Shown: piece after piece, positions 9,906-18,333 of the stretch | How the letters are laid out: every line of letters begins with the position of its first letter | How positions within the stretch are numbered: the stretch's first letter is position 1 | Source of the DNA: Bacteroidota bacterium | Lineage (GTDB): Bacteria; Bacteroidota; Bacteroidia; Chitinophagales; Chitinophagaceae | Direction of reading: 5' to 3' | Length of the DNA stretch: 64,000 nt | NCBI GenBank assembly: GCA_947452555.1 | Contig: CANGDH010000008.1 | Span: 45,062-109,061, forward strand | Position numbers and translations under genes: made by a program | Notes under the pieces: generated by a model | Databases searched by the model: none | What the model saw: only the letters and a program-made list of their open reading frames with translations | Told to the model about the DNA's origin: nothing

Positions 9906-11615
9906 ATGAGATATTTAATAAAAATTCTGGGCTTAATTCTAGTGATTTGTTTTTACAATAATGCTATTGGTCAAATACATAATGAAAATTATAGCAAGGA
10001 AAGAATGTATTTGCAAACCGACAAAACTACATACTTGGCTGGTGAACTTAGTTGGTTTAAAATATATAATACAGACGCTTTTACTAATAGCCCTTCCGAA
10101 ATAAGTAAGATCGCATATATAGAATTACTTGACAATAATAATACATCAGTATTGCAAGAAAAAATTGCATTACATGGAGGCACAGGTAATGGCTCATTGT
10201 TTTTCCCAAAAAATTTGACTTCAGGGACTTACATTCTAAGAGCATATAGCAATTGGATGAAAAATGAAGGGGAAGCTGTGTTTTTTGAAAAGCCTATTTC
10301 AATATACAATACAAAAATGGGCGTTGAAGCTAATAATAGCTGGCGATTGAAAAAGCAGGAAAATAATTATTCCAAAAATGAAGGTTTACAAATTGATCTA
10401 ATATTAAATAAAACATACTCAACTAGAGATAAAATAGCAATTGTATTGAATGTTCAAGACCAATCCGGTAAGCCAACTGCTGCAAATTTATCAATGTCAG
10501 TATACAAAATAGATGGGTTACAAGAAGTAGATTCTTTGAATATTACAAATTACCTAAGTCAACCATCTAATACAGTAGTTGAATCAATAAAGTTTTTACC
10601 GGAATACACAGGCCACTTAATTACAGGGACAATACTTAATTCAACTACACAGAAACCAATAAGTGAAGCGTTTGTTTACTGTTCTGTACCAGGGACTAAT
10701 ACACAATTTAAAACAAGCTTAAGTGACCGTAATGGTAATTTCAAATTCGAAATGCCAAACTTATACAATGAAGGAAAAATAATAGTTCAAGCAGATAATG
10801 AATATAGTCAAATTAGTAAAATAATAATTGACAACCCTTTTTTAAATAGAACCAAAATTAATTCCCTACTAATTGGCGACAGTATTAGTAAAGCTTTGTT
10901 GCTAGACCGCCATATAAATATTGAAGTACAAGACTACTTTACAAAAGCTAAGCAAGTAAGCCTAAGAACCTATAATTTTGACACTAGTTCTTTCTATTAT
11001 AAAGCTGATAGAACATACCTCTTGGATAATTTTGTTAGATTTTCAACTTTAGAAGAAGTGGTTCGAGAATATGTAACTCCAATTTCATTAACAAAAAATA
11101 AAGGGGTATTTGTTATGAATGTTTATGATGAAGAACAAAAGCAATTTTTCGAAAACACCCCTTTGGTCATGCTAAATGGTGTACCAATTTTCAATGTAAA
11201 TAAACTAATGGAATATGACCCATTAAGAATTAAAAAATTAGACGTCATAATGAGAACCTATTATTACGGTAATACGAGCTTTAGTGGGGTCATTAATTTT
11301 ATTACTTATGACGGAAAAATTGAAGACGAAACTTTGATTCCAACTTCCTCTATATTTGATTATGATGGATTACAGAAAGAAAGGAATTTTTACACTCCGA
11401 TTTACGAATCTACTGAACAAAAAGAAACCAGCCTCCCTGATTTTAGAACAACATTGCAATGGATTCCAAATATTGATATCCCTGCAAGTGGTTCAAAAAC
11501 ACTTACTATATTTAGCTCTGACATACCTGGTAAATATATTATTAGTATTCAAGGTATCAATAATGAAGGAAAGACTGGAAGTAGCTTAATCCCATTTGAA
11601 GTAAAAACTAAATAA
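9906..11615 (+). CDS. Exported macroglobulin-like protein with barrel-less TonB plug
   Basis: 569 residues with a signal peptide (ending NNAIGQ). Layout: MG2-like beta domain at about 25-130 (LQTDKTTYLAGELSWFKIY), a carboxypeptidase-regulatory-like domain at about 235-300 (GTILNSTTQKPISEAFVY), a short TonB-plug-like segment at about 380-465 (PLVMLNGVPIFNV, FSGVINFITYDG) and a C-terminal Ig-like tail. There is no transmembrane barrel after the plug. The C-terminal parts align by eye with the 837-residue protein on the opposite strand. It is the last gene of the receptor/DUF4249 operon. Function unknown; an outer-membrane accessory role is likely. Confidence 0.75.
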   Translation: MRYLIKILGLILVICFYNNAIGQIHNENYSKERMYLQTDKTTYLAGELSWFKIYNTDAFTNSPSEISKIAYIELLDNNNTSVLQEKIALHGGTGNGSLFFPKNLTSGTYILRAYSNWMKNEGEAVFFEKPISIYNTKMGVEANNSWRLKKQENNYSKNEGLQIDLILNKTYSTRDKIAIVLNVQDQSGKPTAANLSMSVYKIDGLQEVDSLNITNYLSQPSNTVVESIKFLPEYTGHLITGTILNSTTQKPISEAFVYCSVPGTNTQFKTSLSDRNGNFKFEMPNLYNEGKIIVQADNEYSQISKIIIDNPFLNRTKINSLLIGDSISKALLLDRHINIEVQDYFTKAKQVSLRTYNFDTSSFYYKADRTYLLDNFVRFSTLEEVVREYVTPISLTKNKGVFVMNVYDEEQKQFFENTPLVMLNGVPIFNVNKLMEYDPLRIKKLDVIMRTYYYGNTSFSGVINFITYDGKIEDETLIPTSSIFDYDGLQKERNFYTPIYESTEQKETSLPDFRTTLQWIPNIDIPASGSKTLTIFSSDIPGKYIISIQGINNEGKTGSSLIPFEVKTK

Positions 11616-11626
11616 GATTTATTAAA

Positions 11627-14140
11627 TTAATGTACAGTTATTTTCTGCTTCTTGTATATAATATCACCACTTGAAGTAAGTCCTAAGATAGCAATTGTAT
11701 AGGTTGTTTTGGCATCGCCGGTATAGAAACTAATATCTGCTTTCCCGATAGGACTGGTATACAAGTGTCCATTCCAATAAATAGTGGATCTTAAATCTTT
11801 AAAATTACCATTCTTAATAAGCAAGTTTTCATACTCTGGCACAACGAATAAAGGTGCAATATGATAAGATTTTGGATAGTATATTAGAGTGCCATAACTC
11901 TCCATTTTATTTCTAAAATTAGAAAAGCGGTGTGTATTAATAATTATAACTCCGTTAGTAGACCTGCTACCGTAATAAGCAGCTTCAGGACCCTTCAATA
12001 CTTCTACAAAATCAATCATATCAACAGGGATTCTAGCTATTTCAGCTAACAAAGGACTACTATTAAAAATAGCTCCTGCGTCAGCGGTATTAACGTCCTC
12101 CACAACAGGACCATCCCCGCCTCCAATCATAACACCATCAACAATTAAAAGAGGTTCATCTTTTGCGCTTATTGTAAATGAAGTAACACCTCCAAGTGTA
12201 AGAAAGCCAGACCTTAAATGCAAACCAGGAATGGTCAATAACGCATTACTAGCATCAGTGCTTCCTAATTTTTGCATAGCTTCCCCTGTAAGAATTTGGG
12301 AAAAATTACTTACCCTTTTACTTGTATTATAGCTATTCGATTTAATAGATGTTTTAACAGTTACGGATTGAAGCCATTCTTTTCCTGTTCCAATGACAAT
12401 ATTATCTAAATATGGATTTTCCTTTAAAGCAGCAACTTGTTGTAAGCTATGATTGTGCCTAAGTGACAGGGGTGTTCTTAATATAGGAAATGGGGAACTT
12501 GCTTCCATAACAATTTTTTCATCCAATTTAGTTCCTTTTAATGTTGACACTTGTAAAGTAAAAGGAACACTATCTACAATGGTTGGAAGTCTAAACTTAA
12601 ATTCTCCCATACTGTTTGAAGTATCAGCATCAAAAAAATTAATCTTTCCTTTTGCATATAGAGTAACAAGTCGATTCGGCATTAAAACTCCTTTCTTATT
12701 TAGCACTTTCCCTTTAATGTCTGTAATGGTGGTGTCTGTGGGTAAAACCAATTTCTGATACTCTTTTTCATCAATTTCGTTTGACTTAGAATATGTCTGC
12801 CCGATAAATTTAAAGGGCTGTGTTAACAATTGTAATTGTTTAATACTAACGTTACTATCTAGATTTTCGATAATTGTATTGGTATAAAACCCTGCCTCCT
12901 CCGAAACTAAAGAGTCGTCAGTAACCGAAACCGACAATGCCGCTAATGTTGGGTGAACCAATGTGTCTCCGCTCATTATATTTGCAATAACCAAATCACG
13001 CTTTCCGTAAAATGGTTTATTCGTATTTATAAACAATTCCTCTTTTTCTTTATTGACATAAATGGCTCTTTCGCTAACCACTTCTTTCTTTTCATTAAAT
13101 AAGAGCAATTTTGACAATCCTGTTGGAAAACTAGCTTTAGGAATATTAATTTCATACATGTCTTGCCCTTCACTTGCAAAGCAAAGACTATCACGACTTA
13201 TACCTAATAAATAGGTAGTTCCGCCTTTCTTATAAATAGAATCACCTTGAGCAATTATTGCTTTAATATAATTAGGGCTTTCGTCTTTAATAGAAATTTG
13301 GCTTGTATAATGATTCACTTCAGGAAGTGGCCAACTTAATACCTTATTGTTATACTTAACATTAGCTAAATACTTATGGCTTTTAGAAACAAAAAAGCTA
13401 CTCTTCGCTAATCCGTTTTTTGCATCAGTTGTAAACCAGGTCTCAATGGTATTGTCCTTACTATCTGAAATATAACCTTCTAGTCCCATTGGCCTGCCTT
13501 GTTCGTCAGTTGCTTTAATACCAATAACGGTGTTGGTTCCAGCAATAATAGAACCTCCTTCAGGAAACAACTGTAAGACTGGAATAGATTTATTGTTATT
13601 ACTATTTTGATTACTTAATATGTTTATAGCTTTTGAATTTACCCCATTCGAAATTGTGTCCATATTTTTGAAGACGACTCTTGGATATTTTGGATTGATT
13701 ACATATAAAGGCACAACTAGTATTGACGCAGTATCGTTTTTAATCATATTTGCAGTATACAGTCTTAGCCAATAATAACCCTCGTGATTTGATTCTGAAA
13801 TTTTTAAACGGGCTTCCGTTTTTTCAGAAGGCAAATTCAATAAGACTTGTGATATCACCGCATCTTTTTCATTTACAATATCAGCATACAAAGTTTGACT
13901 ATGCTTGTAAAATTTATGAGATAAATTATTGATCACCCAAGCTTTAAGCCACAATTCCTCCCCTCCAATAAAAACAGTTTTGTTAGTTTGTACTAAAATT
14001 TTCTCGCTATAATCTTTTCTTAGATTTTTAATAAATCTTCCAGCCAAACTATCAATGTGTTCAATATTGGTTTGGGCATTTGTCACATTTAATAGGCAAA
14101 TTGACAATATAAATAGCAATGCAGATTTAGATAAACTCAT
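11627..14140 (-). CDS. Exported macroglobulin-like protein with barrel-less TonB plug (long form)
   Basis: 837 residues with a signal peptide ending VTNAQ (~23). An MG2-like domain at about 45-140 (VQTNKTVFIGGEELWLKAWV), further Ig-like domains, a carboxypeptidase-regulatory-like segment at about 470-550 (IKGKVLNKKGVLMPNRLV) and a full TonB-plug-like domain at about 610-730 (LTIPGLHLRSG, EPLLIVDGVMIGGG, VLKGPEAAYYGSRSTNGVI). Only ~100 residues follow, too few for a barrel. The gene converges on its shorter relative with 11 bases between the two stops. No function is established for this architecture. Confidence 0.78.
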   Translation of the reverse strand: MSLSKSALLFILSICLLNVTNAQTNIEHIDSLAGRFIKNLRKDYSEKILVQTNKTVFIGGEELWLKAWVINNLSHKFYKHSQTLYADIVNEKDAVISQVLLNLPSEKTEARLKISESNHEGYYWLRLYTANMIKNDTASILVVPLYVINPKYPRVVFKNMDTISNGVNSKAINILSNQNSNNNKSIPVLQLFPEGGSIIAGTNTVIGIKATDEQGRPMGLEGYISDSKDNTIETWFTTDAKNGLAKSSFFVSKSHKYLANVKYNNKVLSWPLPEVNHYTSQISIKDESPNYIKAIIAQGDSIYKKGGTTYLLGISRDSLCFASEGQDMYEINIPKASFPTGLSKLLLFNEKKEVVSERAIYVNKEKEELFINTNKPFYGKRDLVIANIMSGDTLVHPTLAALSVSVTDDSLVSEEAGFYTNTIIENLDSNVSIKQLQLLTQPFKFIGQTYSKSNEIDEKEYQKLVLPTDTTITDIKGKVLNKKGVLMPNRLVTLYAKGKINFFDADTSNSMGEFKFRLPTIVDSVPFTLQVSTLKGTKLDEKIVMEASSPFPILRTPLSLRHNHSLQQVAALKENPYLDNIVIGTGKEWLQSVTVKTSIKSNSYNTSKRVSNFSQILTGEAMQKLGSTDASNALLTIPGLHLRSGFLTLGGVTSFTISAKDEPLLIVDGVMIGGGDGPVVEDVNTADAGAIFNSSPLLAEIARIPVDMIDFVEVLKGPEAAYYGSRSTNGVIIINTHRFSNFRNKMESYGTLIYYPKSYHIAPLFVVPEYENLLIKNGNFKDLRSTIYWNGHLYTSPIGKADISFYTGDAKTTYTIAILGLTSSGDIIYKKQKITVH

Positions 14141-14248
14141 AATTCATTATTTATTGACTTAAAGTTAAATGCTTGTGACTAAAATTGTATAAAAAAGGGA
14201 TGAATGGATAGACAAGAATTCGTAAGTTTAGGTATAAAACAACCGTCT

Positions 14249-15838
14249 ATGCAAAGTAAACTACGTCTTGGATTTTTAGCTGCCATTTGCTTGATTGCTA
14301 TGTCAGTAAGCGCACAAATCAAACCTGCGCCAGAAAGAAATGAAGGCGAAGGACCTTATACACAACTTATTATAAGAGGTGTTACTTTGATTAATGGTAC
14401 AGGAGCACCAGCAATTGGACCTGTAGATATAGTTATCGAAAATAATAGAATTATCAAGATTGTTGTGGTGGGCGCAGAAGGAACAAAGATAGATCCTAAA
14501 AGAAGACCTGCATTAGCGGCAAACGGAAAAGAGTTGGATGCAAACGGCTTATTTGCATTGCCTGGTTTAATTGATATGCATACACATATAGGCGGCGTAG
14601 AACAGGGCACCCCGGCAGAATACGTATATAAATTATGGATGGCTCATGGTATAACTACCGTTCGAGACGTGTCAGCTGGAAACGGATTATCATGGGTATT
14701 AAGTGAAAAGAAAAGAAGTGCTGAAAATAAAATTATTGCCCCAAGAATATTTGCATACACTGGTTTTGGACAAGGTGCTAAAAAACCAATTATTACAAAA
14801 CAAGACGCCATTGACTGGGTCGACGAAAATGCAAAAAATGGAGCAGATGGTATTAAGTTTTTTGGTGCATCTCCAGAAGTAATGGAAGCCGCCATTAAAG
14901 AAAATAAAAGACTTGGATTAAGAAGCTGCGCACACCATGCTCAAACCGATGTTGCAAGATGGAATGTATTAAACTCTGCAAGAGCTGGCATGACAAGTAT
15001 GGAACATTGGTATGGTTTGCCAGAGGCTTTATTTGAAAATAAAACAGTACAAGATTTTCCTTTAGACTATAATTATACTAATGAACAAAGTAGATTTGAA
15101 AATGCAGGAAGATTATGGAAACAAGCAGCTGCTCCATATTCTGAGAAATGGAATAAAGTAATGAATGAATTAATTGCTTTAGATTTTACATTAGACCCTA
15201 CATTTAATATTTATGAAGCAAATAGAGATTTAATGAGAGCGAGAAGAGCAGAATGGCATGATGATTATACTTTACCTTCTTTATGGCGCTTTTATTCACC
15301 AAGTAGAAATTCACATGGCTCTTATTGGTTTGACTGGGGGACTGAACAAGAAGTTGAGTGGAAAAATAATTACAAACTTTGGATGTCGTTTATTAATGAA
15401 TATAAGAATAGAGGTGGTCGCGTAATTGCTGGTTCAGATAATGGATTTATCTATCAAACCTATGGATTTGGCTTTATCAGAGAACTTGAATTATTAAGAG
15501 AAGCTGGATTCCACCCATTGGAAGTAATTCGTTCTGCAACCTTAAATGCAGCGCAAACATTAGGTATGGAAAAAGATTTAGGTACTGTAGAGCAAGGGAA
15601 ATTAGCTGACATCATTTTAGTGGACCAAAATCCATTGAAAAACTTACAAGTATTATATGGCACTGGTGCAATCCATTTAAACGAAAACGGAGAGACAAAA
15701 AGAGTTGGCGGTGTTAAATACACTATCAAGGACGGTGTTGTTTATGACGCTAAGCAACTCTTGAAAGACGTTAAAACAATGGTTGACAAAGCTAAAGCTG
15801 ACGAACATTTTGTTTTAAAACAACCAGGTATAGAATAG
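14249..15838 (+). CDS. Exported amidohydrolase (imidazolonepropionase/prolidase-like superfamily)
   Basis: Metal-dependent amidohydrolase of about 529 residues. Metal-site motifs are HTH in GLIDMHTHIGG, a lysine in DGIKFFGA, SCAHHAQ, SMEHWYG and the Asp of IAGSDNGF; the C-terminal composite beta-domain returns at LADIILVDQNPLKNL. I prefer the ATG at 14249 over 14204 because MQSKLRLGFLAAICLIAMSVSAQ is then a clean signal peptide cleaved after SAQ. Substrate is unknown; a hydrolase of small cyclic or peptide amides is plausible. It is followed after 31 bases by the arginase gene and may be co-transcribed with it. Confidence 0.83.
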   Translation: MQSKLRLGFLAAICLIAMSVSAQIKPAPERNEGEGPYTQLIIRGVTLINGTGAPAIGPVDIVIENNRIIKIVVVGAEGTKIDPKRRPALAANGKELDANGLFALPGLIDMHTHIGGVEQGTPAEYVYKLWMAHGITTVRDVSAGNGLSWVLSEKKRSAENKIIAPRIFAYTGFGQGAKKPIITKQDAIDWVDENAKNGADGIKFFGASPEVMEAAIKENKRLGLRSCAHHAQTDVARWNVLNSARAGMTSMEHWYGLPEALFENKTVQDFPLDYNYTNEQSRFENAGRLWKQAAAPYSEKWNKVMNELIALDFTLDPTFNIYEANRDLMRARRAEWHDDYTLPSLWRFYSPSRNSHGSYWFDWGTEQEVEWKNNYKLWMSFINEYKNRGGRVIAGSDNGFIYQTYGFGFIRELELLREAGFHPLEVIRSATLNAAQTLGMEKDLGTVEQGKLADIILVDQNPLKNLQVLYGTGAIHLNENGETKRVGGVKYTIKDGVVYDAKQLLKDVKTMVDKAKADEHFVLKQPGIE

Positions 15839-15869
15839 TAGATAAAACAGACTGTATAAGTCATGATAT

Positions 15870-16811
15870 ATGAAAATAAAAATTATTAAAAATAGGTCTG
15901 ATATTGGTGCTGGAACCAGGGGATCTGATATGGGTGTGGATGCAATAGAAATTGCTGCAATCAATGCAGGAAACGATTTCTTTAATAAACACTTATATGA
16001 GGATGTAGAAACACATAATGAAACTATTTATAATAAGAATACAAATGATTTTGCAAAACGAATTGAAAATGTGATGGAGCAATGTCAAAGAGTCTCCAAT
16101 GCCGTTCAAACTAATTTAGAAGCCGGTTACTTCCCCATTGTTTTATCAGGAGATCATTCTTCAGCCCTAGGAACATTAAGTGGTATCAGAGCCGCTTATC
16201 CTAATAAAACAATGGGCGTAATATGGCTTGACGCACATGCTGATTTACACTCCCCTTATACTTCTCCCTCCGGAAATATTCACGGTATGCCTTTGGCAGC
16301 TGCATTGGGTAATGATAATTTAGCATGTCAAATAAATAAACCAAATTCTGCAACTATAGCAAATTGGAATATTCTAAAAAACATTGGTATTCAAGGCCCT
16401 AAGATGAAATCCGAACATTTGATTTTCTTTGGATTAAGAGACTATGAATCTGCTGAAGCCCAATTAATTGAAGCAGCAGGAATTAAGCATTATAAAGTTG
16501 AAGAAGTAAGATTTAGAAATTTAGTAGTCTGCGTAAACGAAGCAATTGAATTATTAAAGGAATGTGATATTGTTTATATATCCTTTGATGTGGACTCTAT
16601 GGATTGTGATAGTGTCTCCTATGGAACAGGAACCCCAGTCCCAATTGGATTTCAGGCAGAAGAGATTATGAAAATTATCGATCAATTTGTTGCAACGAAA
16701 AAAGTATGTTGTATAGAATTTACAGAGATCAACCCACTTTTGGATAACAAGGGAAATAAAATGGCCGAGACTGCTTTTCAAGTATTAGATCATATCGCCA
16801 AATCTTTATAA
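15870..16811 (+). CDS. Arginase (ureohydrolase family)
   Basis: 313-residue manganese ureohydrolase, predicted to cleave arginine to ornithine and urea. Ligands are visible: His96 in SGDHSS, Asp121/His123/Asp125 in DAHADLH and Asp240/Asp242 in SFDVDSMD. The guanidino-binding stretch SPSGNIHGMPL is typical of arginase rather than agmatinase or formimidoylglutamase. Position 127 is His where many members have Asn. The window encodes a second ureohydrolase (HutG, 32687-33691), clearly different in its DAHFD motif. No urease is in the window. Confidence 0.85.
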   Translation: MKIKIIKNRSDIGAGTRGSDMGVDAIEIAAINAGNDFFNKHLYEDVETHNETIYNKNTNDFAKRIENVMEQCQRVSNAVQTNLEAGYFPIVLSGDHSSALGTLSGIRAAYPNKTMGVIWLDAHADLHSPYTSPSGNIHGMPLAAALGNDNLACQINKPNSATIANWNILKNIGIQGPKMKSEHLIFFGLRDYESAEAQLIEAAGIKHYKVEEVRFRNLVVCVNEAIELLKECDIVYISFDVDSMDCDSVSYGTGTPVPIGFQAEEIMKIIDQFVATKKVCCIEFTEINPLLDNKGNKMAETAFQVLDHIAKSL

Positions 16812-16835
16812 TGTAAATTTTACAACTATCATAAA

Positions 16836-17462
16836 TTATATTTTTTGCAAAAGTAAAGTTAGAATTCTAGGAATTTGATTACGGTCGTCATTATCGAAAA
16901 ATTCATTTATGCTTACAATTGCAAAACCGTTATTTGTAGCGGCATTTGCAAAATCTGAAATATGATGATTAAAGCAAGTAACTATTTCCAATCCATTTTC
17001 AGTTTCGAACCTCGCTTTTGATCCTGTATATTGTTTAAAGGGATGTAATTCCCCAATATAAATAAATCCATCTGCTAAAACTGCATTTGCTAATTTTTTG
17101 AATATCGCATCTAAGTCTTCAATATGTTCAAGCATCAAACTAAATGTAACAAGATCGTACTGATGATTTACAAAGTCCCATTCTTTAGTAATGTCTGCAA
17201 TTGCAAAATGAATATGATCGGATTGTATTTTTAATTTAGCCTTGGCAAGCATTTCTTCCGATAAATCAATTGCGGTAATATTATTAGCAATGCTGTGCAA
17301 CCAAACAGTGTTCTTGCCTGTCCCACAGCCAATTTCTAAACAATTGGAGAAAATGAATTTGGAAAGTGTTGCTTTTAATGCAATGGCTTCCAAGTCCCGA
17401 GTTTTATTCTCATTGGAATCATATTGGGTTGCCCAAGAATCATATGCTTTTTTGACGTCCAT
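16836..17462 (-). CDS. Class I SAM-dependent methyltransferase
   Basis: 208 residues with the Rossmann methyltransferase motifs: motif I LEIGCGTGKN, the acidic post-I segment ITAIDLSEEML and post-motif VTFSLMLEHIEDLDAIF. This is the UbiE/Methyltransf_11 type; the acceptor cannot be read from the sequence. It lies 24 bases downstream of the SDR gene on the same strand and converges on arginase. A small-molecule substrate is likely given the lack of an added RNA-binding domain. Confidence 0.82.
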   Translation of the reverse strand: MDVKKAYDSWATQYDSNENKTRDLEAIALKATLSKFIFSNCLEIGCGTGKNTVWLHSIANNITAIDLSEEMLAKAKLKIQSDHIHFAIADITKEWDFVNHQYDLVTFSLMLEHIEDLDAIFKKLANAVLADGFIYIGELHPFKQYTGSKARFETENGLEIVTCFNHHISDFANAATNNGFAIVSINEFFDNDDRNQIPRILTLLLQKI

Positions 17463-17486
17463 GTTGTTAGTTGCTAATAAACAAAT

Positions 17487-18185
17487 CTACAACTTAACAC
17501 TGCTCATTCCACCATCAACATGAAAAATTTGACCAGTAATCCAAGTAGATTTATCAGACAATAAGAACTCTGTCATATTTGCGATATCATTTGCAGTTCC
17601 AACCCGCTTCAAAGGATGTCTTAAGGCATTTGCTTCTACCTTCTGTTCACTATTTAATAAGCTAGCAGCCAAAGGAGTATCTGTCAATGAAGGTGCTATA
17701 CAGTTCACTCTAATTGTTGGCGCTAATTCTGCAGCCAAAGATCTTGTCAAACCTTCAATGGCACCTTTTGAGATAGCTACCTGTGTATGAAAATTTAAAC
17801 CTAATTGAACTGCAACAGTAGAATATAATATAATAGCTGGATTTTTTCCTAATTTTAACTTGGTTAAGGAAGTTTGGATGACTTTAACTGCTCCTATAAC
17901 TTGAAGATTAAAGTCTGCTATAAATTCCTCCGGCTTAATTCTTGCAAATGGGCGAAGGCTAATTGCACCTGGACAAAACACAAGACCATCAAGGGTGTCA
18001 GGTAGAAAATCGAGAGAAATTGATTCGTCTAATACATTTAAAGAATGAAAACTTAAATTGGCAGATTCAGTATGTATGGAATGCGTATTATAAGTTGCAT
18101 AAACTCTATGGCCAGATTGTACTAATTGAGCCGTTAGTTGTGCACCGATACCTGAAGACCCTCCTATTACTAAGTAGTTTGACAT
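17487..18185 (-). CDS. SDR-family protein lacking the catalytic tyrosine
   Basis: 232-residue short-chain dehydrogenase/reductase with a good cofactor loop (GGSSGIG at 8-14), the SDR Ser at about 122 (YSTVAVQ) and the C-terminal IAPSLTDTP and FHVDGG motifs. The canonical YxxxK reads VAISK, so the active-site Tyr is Val136 while Lys140 remains. Either it uses another residue (the nearby His133 in NFHTQ is a candidate) or it is not a classical oxidoreductase. It is upstream of, and probably co-transcribed with, the methyltransferase. Confidence 0.82.
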   Translation of the reverse strand: MSNYLVIGGSSGIGAQLTAQLVQSGHRVYATYNTHSIHTESANLSFHSLNVLDESISLDFLPDTLDGLVFCPGAISLRPFARIKPEEFIADFNLQVIGAVKVIQTSLTKLKLGKNPAIILYSTVAVQLGLNFHTQVAISKGAIEGLTRSLAAELAPTIRVNCIAPSLTDTPLAASLLNSEQKVEANALRHPLKRVGTANDIANMTEFLLSDKSTWITGQIFHVDGGMSSVKL

Positions 18186-18333
18186 AATTCGATTTTCTAC
18201 TATAACATTTTCAGAAGCAAAATGTTTACTAAACTAATAAATAATATAAAAAACTCATAATAGTATTGTTTTTGTTAGTGTTAGTTCCATTAAATTGTCT
18301 GCTAAGCCCTATTTTGAACAATAATAATTTAAA

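Noticed and set aside
14180..14187. TAAAATTG as -7 promoter of the amidohydrolase
   Set aside because: One mismatch, and the nearest TTG is 23 bases upstream, outside the usual spacing.
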